A stretch of 64,000 bases of DNA from Prolixibacteraceae bacterium JC049 (lineage in GTDB: Bacteria > Bacteroidota > Bacteroidia > Bacteroidales > Prolixibacteraceae), in assembly GCA_023369685.1 (NCBI GenBank), contig SACZ01000004.1, positions 496,001-560,000 on the forward strand, written 5' to 3'. Under the pieces are notes generated by a model. The model worked only from the letters and a program-made list of their open reading frames with translations. It did not search any database and had not been told where the DNA came from. Below are positions 50,589-59,605 of the stretch, piece by piece. Each line of letters starts with the position of its first letter. Within the stretch, counting starts at the first letter, position 1. The translations under genes were made by a program, and so were the position numbers.

Positions 50589-53141
50589 TTATAATTCTAT
50601 CTTGAAATTCTCTCCACTTTTTATATTGGTGGCTTTTACCTTTACAGGCTTTTGGGCACCTACGATTAAGTACTTTATTGGCAAGTTACCATATTCCGTA
50701 TGAATGGTAACCTCATCTTTACCAACTACCACGTTTCCCCAGGCAGAACCATTGCTCCAGAAATAAGTTCCGGGATTCGATGTTATGGCAAATGTCTTCT
50801 CGTGTCCATTGTAATTAAACTTACTATAGGCCATTGGTGCCGACCAACTTGCCATTGCGCGAGCATAAAAGTGTCCACATTCCGGTTCGTCGAATGGATT
50901 GCGTTTATTGCCATCGTATCGATCGCGAATGGCCTTGATACACTTTAATCCATTTTCGTATTGTCCTTCGTACAACATTCCTATTGCTGCAGTATATTCA
51001 AAACCTGACATTGATTCGGCCCAATAAGGGAATGGAATCTTTAATCGCCCCTTAGGCCAACTGGACATAATTAATCCCGATTCTTTATCCATTACATAAG
51101 AGCGCATGTTGTTGAATACATTCTCGAACTTATCGACAAAGTTCTTCTGCATAACCGAATTCAGAGCCGTTTTTACATTCTGCTCACTGGCTAAATAACC
51201 TAGTCCACAAACATGTGCCATGTACTGACCAGCCAATTGATCGACCAGACAGCCTGTGCCCAACTGATACCAAGGTACCTGCACATCAGGCTTACTCATA
51301 TCCAGAAATTCATCGAAATTCTTTGGATTCGTAATTTTATGCTCATAGTATTCGCCGTTAAACAGGTTATTGTCTACCCATTCACTACCATTTGCTAGTA
51401 GCTTCTCGCACTTCTTAGCGAATTGCTTATCGCCAACCACTTTCGCCATTTCGGCAGAAGCCTTAAGTGCTCCAAAATACCAGAATTGCATCTGTGGATT
51501 CGGACCATAATAGTCGACATCCATGGTATTGTGCTGTCTTCCTTCCTGCACTCCATCCTGGTTTCCGTCCCAACCTCCATTGATCCATGCATACGACATG
51601 GCCAGCTTCACTTTAGGCCAATGTTTCTTTAGAAAATCAATGTTACCACTAAGCATCCAGTCGCGATAGAAACGCATTATAGTTCCCATCTGTCCATCGG
51701 CAGCAGCTACATGGTTTCCTTTGTTACTCTCCAAAGGAAACTTCACACGATTCATCATGTGTCCCTTTTCGTTGGTAGCATAAGTGAACTCCACATCGCG
51801 CATGGTGCGGGCTAAATCACCAAATAAGAAGCTGGTTGCCGTCTCGTAGTTCCAAACATGGGTACAACTTCCATAACACGATCCCACTTCGTCCATAATT
51901 CCTTCCCAGCCCAGCACATGTCCCGAAGGAATTCGGAATACCGTTTGCGAACGCATTGAAGTCAGGTTAAACAACGCTGCTTCTTTCACTACATCGGGTA
52001 TAGAAGTATTCAAAAATGTATTTACAAAGTTAATGGTTTGCTTCTCGTATTCAGGAATCTGCTTTACCTCGGTTTCAATCACATCTTTGGCATTTTTATA
52101 CTTTTCGGTATAGTAGTTGCCAATGATCTTTCCATTTTTATTTAGTGCCCATCCATCGTTCCAATCCTTACGATTGGGAAAATGCCAGGTCATATAAAAT
52201 GTAAATGTTTGAGTTGAATTAGCAGCAATGGTTTTCTTCACAGCCAATGAGGCCATTGGGTTATCGTCCACTAGTTTCTTTTTATCTACCAATAAGCCAT
52301 CGTCGCTAAAGTCGTCCCAGAAATCGAGAATAGCGTTAGCCCAATGGTTAGGTGTAGAAGAACGACGATAGGTAACATTTTTGGCATTGGGTGTTGTTAA
52401 TGCAAATGTTCCCCAGGCACCATCTTTAGCATCTACTCCATCCGAAGTCATGTAAATACCACTCACATCGTCTCCTTTAAAGAAAGTATTCACATTCTTT
52501 TTTGCTCCCACAGGAATTATATCTCCCTTCCAGTTCTTGGTGGTCTTACTTCCATCGATACCAATGAAGTTGCGCATTGTACCACAAACAGCCACATCCA
52601 TCGCCACATTGGTATTGTTCGTTACTTCATATTTTAAAATGGCAATAGGAATACTACTGGCATCGGCATTTCCAGGAATAAACGGATTGAATCCTTTTAT
52701 CTTTACAGAAACAGGAAGTAGATCATCTTCCAGATTCACTTGTCCAAAGGGATATACGCCATCGAACGAAGCACGCGAAAAGCGAGGCATACCATGGTGG
52801 TTTACCGGACGACCTTCGTAATGCATATATTCACTGGCATGCAACGGCCCTAATAATGCTTTTGCATTGGGTTTTTCCGATTTAGGTTTTACATATATCG
52901 AGAAGAATGGAGCTTCGTTTCCAACCTGACAGGTGTAGAAATTCATCCCCGGACGATTCATTACCTGCCAATCGCGTAATTCACCTCTACCGCCTAACGA
53001 CACGGTACCTGTTCCTATTCCCCCTAATGGCAAAGCCACATTCAAGAGATGATTACTATCGTAATGTTTAAATTTGGGCCACTCTTGTGCTTCTAGGTTT
53101 ACGATTCCCAATAAAGCAATGGCCATTAACAACTGTTTCAT
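50589..53141 (-). CDS. Exported GH116 family glycoside hydrolase
   Basis: An 850-residue secreted enzyme (signal peptide MKQLLMAIALLGIVNLEAQ). The N-terminal beta domain (~20-370) starts with HLLNVALPLGGIGTGTVSLGGRGELRDWQVMNRPG, the hallmark of the GBA2-type family; the (alpha/alpha)6 catalytic domain (~380-780) includes FRIPSGHVLGWEGIMDEVGSCYGSCTHVWNYETA, GQMGTIMRFYRDWMLSG, GWDGNQDGVQEGRQHNTMDVDYYGPNPQ and WYQLGTGCLVDQLAGQYMAHVCGLG. Known GH116 members are beta-glucosidases, beta-xylosidases and glucosylceramidases. It follows an exported RbsD/FucU-like gene by 32 bp; together they suggest release and handling of a sugar outside the cytoplasm. Confidence 0.93.
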   Translation of the reverse strand: MKQLLMAIALLGIVNLEAQEWPKFKHYDSNHLLNVALPLGGIGTGTVSLGGRGELRDWQVMNRPGMNFYTCQVGNEAPFFSIYVKPKSEKPNAKALLGPLHASEYMHYEGRPVNHHGMPRFSRASFDGVYPFGQVNLEDDLLPVSVKIKGFNPFIPGNADASSIPIAILKYEVTNNTNVAMDVAVCGTMRNFIGIDGSKTTKNWKGDIIPVGAKKNVNTFFKGDDVSGIYMTSDGVDAKDGAWGTFALTTPNAKNVTYRRSSTPNHWANAILDFWDDFSDDGLLVDKKKLVDDNPMASLAVKKTIAANSTQTFTFYMTWHFPNRKDWNDGWALNKNGKIIGNYYTEKYKNAKDVIETEVKQIPEYEKQTINFVNTFLNTSIPDVVKEAALFNLTSMRSQTVFRIPSGHVLGWEGIMDEVGSCYGSCTHVWNYETATSFLFGDLARTMRDVEFTYATNEKGHMMNRVKFPLESNKGNHVAAADGQMGTIMRFYRDWMLSGNIDFLKKHWPKVKLAMSYAWINGGWDGNQDGVQEGRQHNTMDVDYYGPNPQMQFWYFGALKASAEMAKVVGDKQFAKKCEKLLANGSEWVDNNLFNGEYYEHKITNPKNFDEFLDMSKPDVQVPWYQLGTGCLVDQLAGQYMAHVCGLGYLASEQNVKTALNSVMQKNFVDKFENVFNNMRSYVMDKESGLIMSSWPKGRLKIPFPYWAESMSGFEYTAAIGMLYEGQYENGLKCIKAIRDRYDGNKRNPFDEPECGHFYARAMASWSAPMAYSKFNYNGHEKTFAITSNPGTYFWSNGSAWGNVVVGKDEVTIHTEYGNLPIKYLIVGAQKPVKVKATNIKSGENFKIEL

Positions 53142-53173
53142 CTGTTAAAAATTTAAGTCAGAATGGATTCAGT

Positions 53174-53716
53174 CTATTTCATTGCTTCGCGCATCTTCGC
53201 CTCCTGCTTTCCGTTCCAATAACCACAATCTAAGCGAATAAACACAGAAGTATAAGGAAGTACCAAATCGGTTTTTAAAACCAGAATATTGAATGTTTTG
53301 GCTGCTTCATCGATCTTGGCAATAAGCTCTTCGTGCAGCTCTTTACTAACACTTTTACCCTTCAACATTTTAAACAGATCTTTTCGGTATTTTTCGATTC
53401 CCGGTTTCTGATTCTCTTTTACAAAATCAATCTCTTTATCTAAGAAAACTTCAGGATAAACATGTGGAGCTTTCTCAACAGCATCCAGCACTATCTTTAC
53501 CACATCCAACTGCTTCTCGCCTGTGGCAATCGTTTTAATGGCTGCCTTACTCTGCGCCGGATAAGCAGCATCAACTACCATTATCCAGTTTCTATGGCCA
53601 AAAACCTCCAGTTGCTTTTTCAGCTCTTTTTGCCAATCGTTATTTTTTTGTGCAAATGCAGATGTTGCGATTAAAACAACTGCCATCACTAATCCTAGTT
53701 TAAGAATTGATCTCAT
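53174..53716 (-). CDS. Exported RbsD/FucU-like sugar-mutarotase-fold protein
   Basis: About 180 residues. The start was placed at 53716, giving the signal peptide MRSILKLGLVMAVVLIATSAFAQ; the open frame extends to 53776. The mature part reads like RbsD/FucU pyranase/mutarotase proteins: LEVFGHRNWIMVVDAAYPAQSK (the His and Asp region), VKIVLDAVEKAPHVYPEVFLD, and the closing PYTSVFIRLDCGYWNG in place of the usual PYANVILVxG. Cytosolic RbsD/FucU interconvert sugar anomers or ring forms; an exported version paired with a GH116 glycosidase may act on the liberated sugar in the periplasm. The similarity is moderate. Confidence 0.75.
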   Translation of the reverse strand: MRSILKLGLVMAVVLIATSAFAQKNNDWQKELKKQLEVFGHRNWIMVVDAAYPAQSKAAIKTIATGEKQLDVVKIVLDAVEKAPHVYPEVFLDKEIDFVKENQKPGIEKYRKDLFKMLKGKSVSKELHEELIAKIDEAAKTFNILVLKTDLVLPYTSVFIRLDCGYWNGKQEAKMREAMK

Positions 53717-53957
53717 AAGGTTACTGTTTTTTATTTTACAATATTGCGAGTCCTTTTGCAAGAATCGACACTTCAAGTTCCCACTTTACATTAAAACACA
53801 CACAGGTATTTGTTTCAAATATTACCACAAATGCATCAACCTTCCTGATGAACCAAAGTGTACATCAAAACTACTATTGCACTTTCGAAAGCACTACCCC
53901 AAATCTGTCAAATAGGTATACATATCGGGAAATATGGAAATGTCAGTGAGAATTATA

Positions 53958-53975
53958 AGTGATTAATTATTAATG
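53958..53975. repeat. Direct repeat, left copy
   Basis: AGTGATTAATTATTAATG, identical to 54544-54561; the following ~25 bases are also similar (TAATTTATTACTGGCAGAGTTTATT). Confidence 0.65.
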
Positions 53976-54543
53976 TATAATTTATTACTGGCAGAGTTTA
54001 TTGAAGCCTGTATTATTCACCACGAAAGGCGCCAAAACCACGAAATAGAAGGGAAACCGGATTCCGAAGAAAAGGGAGACGGAATTCGAATGCTAAGGGG
54101 AAAGAGCGAAGAACATGGTTATCGTCATCGCATTAGAAATGTGAAAATGTTTAATGGGAGTATTCAAAGCAATTTCTGTTTGATTTCATTTGTTGAAAAA
54201 AAGAAGGCTATTTTCGCTATTACCTACAGTTATGATTGAGAAAGTTACTAATTGAGCTAATTCATTAGCCGAACCAAAGGCATGAAAAACATTCCTCTTT
54301 TCGGCAAAACAATTTAAACAGAAATATTACACCCCGTTTGTAACGAATTGTCCTTATTGCGCTCCATACAACCAATTGACTTCGAAGAATAATAATGATT
54401 GGAGCGCTAGGATTCGTTTGTATACCATCTTTCTACCATACCATAGTCACTACGCGACTTTAATAGTGCCAGCGGCACGATGTTACGGTAGCTAGTAAAG
54501 TCGTAAAAACAAGAAAGTCCCATAGGGACGGTGTTAAACTGTT

Positions 54544-54561
54544 AGTGATTAATTATTAATG
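54544..54561. repeat. Direct repeat, right copy
   Basis: Exact copy of 53958-53975, ending 25 bp before the stop codon of the SLC12-like transporter gene. Confidence 0.65.
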
Positions 54562-54586
54562 CCTAATTTGTTGCTTGCTGAGTTTA

Positions 54587-56797
54587 TTACTTAATCTCTT
54601 TCTGGCCACTGGAGAAGACGAATAAGGTGGTACCAATATCATCGTATCCTTCGAATACTTCTTCTTTTTGGTGTTTTATCATCTCTTGTCGCATACCGAT
54701 TAGTACAAGTCCGGCATTCTTTGATTTTTCGTTTATTAGCTTCTTAGGACTTACAGTCGGTTCTTGTTTTATGATCTCGATATTTTTATCTGTTATTGGT
54801 ATACGCCCTTTCTTCACGAGCTCTTTCATATTCTTTTGTACCTCTTCCGGCTCTTCTTCTATGCAGATATCAAATACCTTTATTTCACTTTTCCTCCAAT
54901 CGGGATGACCTTGAATGATAAAGCTAAGCAAGATTAATAGGTTCGAATTTTCGATATCGGTATTTTTAATCCACACATGAATTCCCTGAGAGTAGTTAAT
55001 TACCCGATGGCTGCTACCCAATATGCAAATATCGAAGTTACCTGAAGCCACCAGTGAAAAGTTTTCAATAATATCCTTTAGGTTAGTGGGATTCTCCTTG
55101 TTATACTCAAAAATCACCATATTATTTTCCATCCCGGAAATCCCGGGTAGTTGAATGGCCTGCGCAATGGCAGAAGTGTTGGAAGGCGAAATAATGGTAT
55201 CGATAAAGATATGATTCTCATCGGTCTTTAACTTCTCTATGAGCTGCTCCAACTCATTCTGAGCTCTGGCCACCATTGTTTTGGAATAGAATCCTTCTAT
55301 ATGGTGCAAATAGGTTCCAAAACCATATCGGTGGGAAATCCACCTTAATAAATAAAAAGCCTTATCGCGTTGAAACGAGTGCTTTGAAATACAAATGGCA
55401 CTTGGTCGCCAGTCGCGGGAACGAATCTGGTGTTCGCGATTTTGCAGAAACACCTGTAGGTTGCGGTTAAGCTGAAAAATAGCATTGGTAAAGATGGAAG
55501 CAAATCCGTTGCGCTCTTTATGCACATAGCTCAGGTAGATATAAATTAAGGCAATTAGCAAAAAGGCCAGTAATGCATAAGGCGTGCTTATCTTAAACAT
55601 CACCCAAACCGATGTTAGAAACCCCACCAAGGACAGTACCCATTTCGATTTAAACGATGGTCGATACGAAGGAGAAGCTCCAAAATGGTTTAAAAAGGAG
55701 ATCAGGCAAAGTGCCCCATAGGTAACCATAAAAAACATGGAAATGATGGAGGCCACCGCATTGATATCGCCCAGAGCCACAAATACAAATGCAATTATAA
55801 TAGTGATAATTGAAGCATTTATGGGCTCGGCATCTTTCTTTCGAGTACTCCCCAGCCATCTGTTTATTCTTGGTGATGGGAACGCTTTATCGAGCGCCAG
55901 TGCCTGCAAAGTTCTTGGTGCAACCATGATTGAGCCAAGCGCACTTGAAATGGTAGAAGCAGCTAGTCCCAGTGGTATTACAACTACTCCTCCCCAAGCA
56001 ATTTTCGACATAATTAACTGATGCTCGGTTAAATCGGTTGAATTGACAGAAATGGTCAACTTATAGATAACAAACAGATAGATTATCATTCCTGAAAAAG
56101 TGGCTAGTAAAGTTCCCAGAGGAATAGACTTGGATGGTTTCTTCAATTCTCCCGATAATCCAACACCTGCTGTCATTCCTGTAAATGCTGGGAATATTAT
56201 GGCAAATACCACAAAGAAATCGGCTCCATTGGTTATTTTAAAGTTAAACAGATTGGTATTTTCAGTTGCAGAACCAGTGTCTCCAATAAAGAATAATGCC
56301 AACGAAACAAACAGAATAGCAACAACAACATACAAAGCTTTAACACCTAGATTCGCTCCTTTTTTCAGGATTAAAAAGGACAAGAGCACCATTGCCGGAA
56401 TACTAATTACCTGTCGGGGCAATACAAAGTTGAACTCAGACAATGCATAGTTGAAAACAAACTCAAAAGCTTCGGTAAATGCAATTACATAGAAAGCCAC
56501 ACTTATGGCTTGCGACACAAAAAGGGTTATGCCAATGGTGGCACCTATGTTTAAACCAAACGATCGGGAAATAATGAAGTACTCTCCTCCTCCCTCTACT
56601 CTTTTGTTGGTGGCTAGTTCGGAAATAGCAAATGAGGTAGGTATGGTTACCAGGTGCCCCAATAAAATGATAAACACAACTCCCCAGAAACCAATATGTC
56701 CGACTGCATATCCGAATCTTAAAAATAGAATTGCACCCAGAATTGTGGAGATTGCGGTGAAAAACACCGGTGCTGTACCAAATTTATTGCCTTTCAT
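54587..56797 (-). CDS. SLC12-like cation-chloride / amino acid-polyamine superfamily transporter
   Basis: A 736-residue inner-membrane protein. Residues 1-~430 form about 12 helices of the APC fold: FGTAPVFFTAISTILGAILFLRFGYAVGHIGFWGV (the broken first helix), EGGGEYFIISRSFGLNIGATIGITLFVSQAISVAFYVIAF, FPAFTGMTAGVGLSGELKKPSKSIPLGTL and GSIMVAPRTLQALALDKAFP. Residues ~440-736 are soluble (NRNLQVFLQNREHQIRSRDWRPSAICIS and two alpha/beta parts), like the C-terminal domain of Na-K-Cl cotransporters. The ion or substrate is not certain. Single gene. Confidence 0.88.
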   Translation of the reverse strand: MKGNKFGTAPVFFTAISTILGAILFLRFGYAVGHIGFWGVVFIILLGHLVTIPTSFAISELATNKRVEGGGEYFIISRSFGLNIGATIGITLFVSQAISVAFYVIAFTEAFEFVFNYALSEFNFVLPRQVISIPAMVLLSFLILKKGANLGVKALYVVVAILFVSLALFFIGDTGSATENTNLFNFKITNGADFFVVFAIIFPAFTGMTAGVGLSGELKKPSKSIPLGTLLATFSGMIIYLFVIYKLTISVNSTDLTEHQLIMSKIAWGGVVVIPLGLAASTISSALGSIMVAPRTLQALALDKAFPSPRINRWLGSTRKKDAEPINASIITIIIAFVFVALGDINAVASIISMFFMVTYGALCLISFLNHFGASPSYRPSFKSKWVLSLVGFLTSVWVMFKISTPYALLAFLLIALIYIYLSYVHKERNGFASIFTNAIFQLNRNLQVFLQNREHQIRSRDWRPSAICISKHSFQRDKAFYLLRWISHRYGFGTYLHHIEGFYSKTMVARAQNELEQLIEKLKTDENHIFIDTIISPSNTSAIAQAIQLPGISGMENNMVIFEYNKENPTNLKDIIENFSLVASGNFDICILGSSHRVINYSQGIHVWIKNTDIENSNLLILLSFIIQGHPDWRKSEIKVFDICIEEEPEEVQKNMKELVKKGRIPITDKNIEIIKQEPTVSPKKLINEKSKNAGLVLIGMRQEMIKHQKEEVFEGYDDIGTTLFVFSSGQKEIK

Positions 56798-57200
56798 TGT
56801 TCTTGTTTATTGGTTATAAGAAGACTTTGTAAAATCTAACTTACTTCCAATTTCTTCGTTAAAAATCACCTCAGAATGCTCATTTACGAAAGTAAACTGC
56901 GCTTCTTCACTAATTTCCGCCTTGAACTTGATTGTAATTATAGATTGTTCATAGCCTTCTATAAATTTTAATTGTGAAGCGACTGTTTTTGTTCAAGAAA
57001 TAGTGTGGGAAAGTGAGAAAAGTTGGAAGGAGGAAAGGTTGAAAAGGCTCTAAAGAGGGTATGTGAACAAATTACTTTATTTCATTCGAAATGAAGTATT
57101 AATTGATTTCTTCATGGGACTTAGTGTTATAACTGTGCTATGAGATAAAAAAAGAGGCACAAAATCTTGTGCCTCTACAATATATCGGAATGATAATCTT
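56798..57200. other. 403-bp intergenic region
   Basis: AT-rich, no gene seen. It must hold the promoter of the leftward transporter gene, and ends with the terminator of the downstream-coordinate GH20 gene. Confidence 0.5.
57145..57176 (-). terminator. Terminator of the GH20 gene
   Basis: AGAGGCACAA (57153-57162) pairs perfectly with TTGTGCCTCT (57167-57176) around a 4-base loop; on the minus strand it is followed by T7. Confidence 0.92.
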
Positions 57201-58817
57201 TTACTTTTTCTCTTTTTCTACCGGATCGGCAATGCTCATTGGAGCAATTGTGAACCCTTTATTTTTCCAGCGCAATAATAGCGGCTCGATATTTTTTCGA
57301 AACTTTTCGTAGTTCTGAAGCTCTGGCTGTCTCCATGCCACTTCGGCATAAGCAGCTAGTCGAGGAAAAACCATAAAGTGCATATTTCCTGCAGTAGGAA
57401 TCCATTCTCCCCACATCTGACATCCAATTCCTTCAATTTTATTGTGGTACTTTTTATCTAGCCCTGCAGGAATAGGATTAAAGCTATACGCCTTCTTCAG
57501 GTTAATCGAATTGTAGTTGTAATCGAGATAAGTATACCAACTTGTTGAGTTAATTACACTATACCCTTTTTGAGCCGCCTCTTCCAGCTTCTCAATTTTT
57601 CCATTCCAGAAATGAATAACAGCGTTACTTGCCAACTCTTTCTCCACTTCCTCTTTCTTCTCAAATAGTCGTTCATCGAATTGATGGCCCAAAATCTCGT
57701 TCCATCCCATTAAGCGACGACCTTTTGATTGAAGGTAATGAGCAATTCGGTTGGTGAACTGAATCTGTAGGTCAGGCAAAGTTTTAATGCCGTTCTCTTT
57801 CATGTATTTCTTAATAGTTGGCGACTTTCCCCATATTTTATAATCCACTTCATCGCCACCAATATGAATTACTTTTGAAGGAAACAGCTCCATCACTTCA
57901 TCCAATACATCAATTAGAAACTGATATACCTCTGGCTTAGTAATATCGAAAATATCATCGCAACGAAACGAATCTGGCACATCGATATCTTTCCCCAAGG
58001 TTCCCAACCACGTGTATGAAGCCACTGCTGCAGAAGAGTGTCCCGGCATGTCGATTTCTGGCATCACAGTAATGTGGCGAGCCTTGGCATACTCAACAAT
58101 TTCCTTTATCTCTTTCTGCGTATAAAAACCTTCGTGTGGTTCATCGGTGCGAATAGGACTTTTCCATTTCATTGGTCCGATCTGCGAGTTGCTTCTTTTT
58201 GACCCGACTTCTGTCAACAAAGGATATTTCTTAATCTCAATTCGCCATCCCTGATCGTCGACTAAATGCCAATGAAATACATTCATTTTCAAGTAAGCCA
58301 TCTCGTCCAACAACTTCTTCACCTCTTCTTTTCCTTTGAAAAAACGAGCTTCATCCAACATAAAGGCACGCCACTTATAATTGGGCTGATCTTCGATTTT
58401 TACATTTGGAATAGCAATCGTTCCACTCTCTTTATGAGTGTTAATCAACTGAGTTAACGATTGCAAACCATAGAAAAGTCCGGTTTCTGTTTTGGCCTCA
58501 ACAGAAATACCTTTTCCATTGCTTTCCAATTGGTATCCTTCATCACCCAATTGATTCAATCCATTGTTTAATCGGAATGAAATGACATTGCTGTTGGCTG
58601 TTTTCACTTTAAATTTCCAGCTAGTAGCTTCTTCTAAAGTTGAGCCAGCAATTTTCTGGAAACTTTTTGACAGCGACTTTACATCGAGCACATAGCTGGA
58701 TGTAATTTTACACTTTCCACCCGTTTCGGTGTACTTCTGAGGTACAGGAATAATAGTATTCCTTGCCGACACTACCCCTACCAGGCACATCAGCACTAAC
58801 ATTAATCTTAACTTCAT
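57201..58817 (-). CDS. Exported beta-N-acetylhexosaminidase (GH20)
   Basis: A 538-residue secreted enzyme removing terminal beta-GlcNAc/GalNAc. The signal peptide is MKLRLMLVLMCLVGVVSA; residues ~20-135 are the GH20b domain (IIPVPQKYTETGGK, ETGLFYGLQSLTQLI); the TIM barrel follows: WRAFMLDEARFFKGKEEVKKLLDEMAYLKMNVFHWHLVDDQGWRIEIKKYP, HITVMPEIDMPGHSSAAV, VIHIGGDEVDY with the catalytic Asp-Glu pair, LMGWNEILG, and the Trp-rich GIGCQMWGEWIP/ YAEVAWRQPE end. It is complete. Single gene with a terminator. Confidence 0.95.
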   Translation of the reverse strand: MKLRLMLVLMCLVGVVSARNTIIPVPQKYTETGGKCKITSSYVLDVKSLSKSFQKIAGSTLEEATSWKFKVKTANSNVISFRLNNGLNQLGDEGYQLESNGKGISVEAKTETGLFYGLQSLTQLINTHKESGTIAIPNVKIEDQPNYKWRAFMLDEARFFKGKEEVKKLLDEMAYLKMNVFHWHLVDDQGWRIEIKKYPLLTEVGSKRSNSQIGPMKWKSPIRTDEPHEGFYTQKEIKEIVEYAKARHITVMPEIDMPGHSSAAVASYTWLGTLGKDIDVPDSFRCDDIFDITKPEVYQFLIDVLDEVMELFPSKVIHIGGDEVDYKIWGKSPTIKKYMKENGIKTLPDLQIQFTNRIAHYLQSKGRRLMGWNEILGHQFDERLFEKKEEVEKELASNAVIHFWNGKIEKLEEAAQKGYSVINSTSWYTYLDYNYNSINLKKAYSFNPIPAGLDKKYHNKIEGIGCQMWGEWIPTAGNMHFMVFPRLAAYAEVAWRQPELQNYEKFRKNIEPLLLRWKNKGFTIAPMSIADPVEKEKK

Positions 58818-59062
58818 GCGGTAATAGTTAATTTATTTGTCACTTGTTTAATATATTGAGGGCAACAAGACGACCCGATAAAACTACTACAAATTCTAGA
58901 TATTGAAAATTTATTTTGGATTCAGTTTCAAAGAATTCTTGAGATCCCCCCTCCAATTAATCTATTACCCATTAAGAAAGATATAGCTTAAACTCAACAC
59001 AAACAGCCAAAGACTATATGTTCAGTTCATTTTTTTCTCAGATATATCGTTATTGTTGGTCA

Positions 59063-59383
59063 TTAACAACTTTTATTTACCTGACCTATTTTTTCTTCTA
59101 TGGATTGTACCTTCTTCTGCAAGCGTCCCATAGGGGCTTTTCTGATATCAAACTTCAATGAAGCATACACTCTTTCGCAATCTTTCTCCAACACTTCATA
59201 CGCTTTCTTTACTAGCGCTAAAGCATCATCAATGGTTTCAGTTTCGATTATTGTTCCCATGGGAGTTAATTGATAACTGAATCCACTTTCGTCTATCATT
59301 TTAATAATTCGACTCACATATGGACTCACACTGTCTCCTTTATCTGTTGGAAACATAGCAAACTCAAGTAATATACTGTTCAT
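59063..59383 (-). CDS. MTH1187/YkoF-like thiamine-binding family protein
   Basis: About 106 residues. The start was placed at 59383 (MNSILLEFAMFPTDKGDSVSPYVSRIIKMIDESG) because this matches the family N-terminus; the frame is open up to 59419. The DUF77 ferredoxin-like fold is seen in EFAMFPTDKGDSVSPYV, YQLTPMGTIIETETIDDALALVKKAYEVLEKDCERVYASLKFDIRKA. Relatives bind thiamine or the pyrimidine part of thiamine; cellular role unproved. Stands alone. Confidence 0.88.
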   Translation of the reverse strand: MNSILLEFAMFPTDKGDSVSPYVSRIIKMIDESGFSYQLTPMGTIIETETIDDALALVKKAYEVLEKDCERVYASLKFDIRKAPMGRLQKKVQSIEEKIGQVNKSC

Positions 59384-59605
59384 CTGTTTATGTTTTATAA
59401 TGCTAGTTCTTGGGCTCAAAGGTATAAAATCAAAGAAAAGGTTTCAAAGAGTACTTAAATATTAGTCAAAAACAGAGTTTCAACACATAAAACTCGAATA
59501 AAATGGAGCTTTTTACGCAATAGAATGAAACTACATTTTACAAATTACGTTTCTAAAATAGTGCTAAACAAAAGAATTGTATTTAAACACAATTTCATGT
59601 GATCT

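Larger units (their letters stand above)
53777..54586. other. 810-bp intergenic region flanked by short direct repeats
   Basis: No convincing gene. A rightward 88-codon open frame at 53973-54239 is rich in charged residues without family features and is probably chance. AGTGATTAATTATTAATG occurs at 53958-53975 and again at 54544-54561, each followed by a similar AT-rich stretch ending in GAGTTTATT, so the ~590 bp between may be an insertion. Phrases such as CACCACGAAAGGCGCCAAAACCACGAAA and CCCATAGGGACGGTG are of the kind dispersed in Bacteroidota genomes. Confidence 0.5.

Noticed and set aside
53973-54239. 88-codon open frame as a small gene
   Set aside because: Composition follows dispersed-repeat phrases, no family match and no promoter; likely chance.
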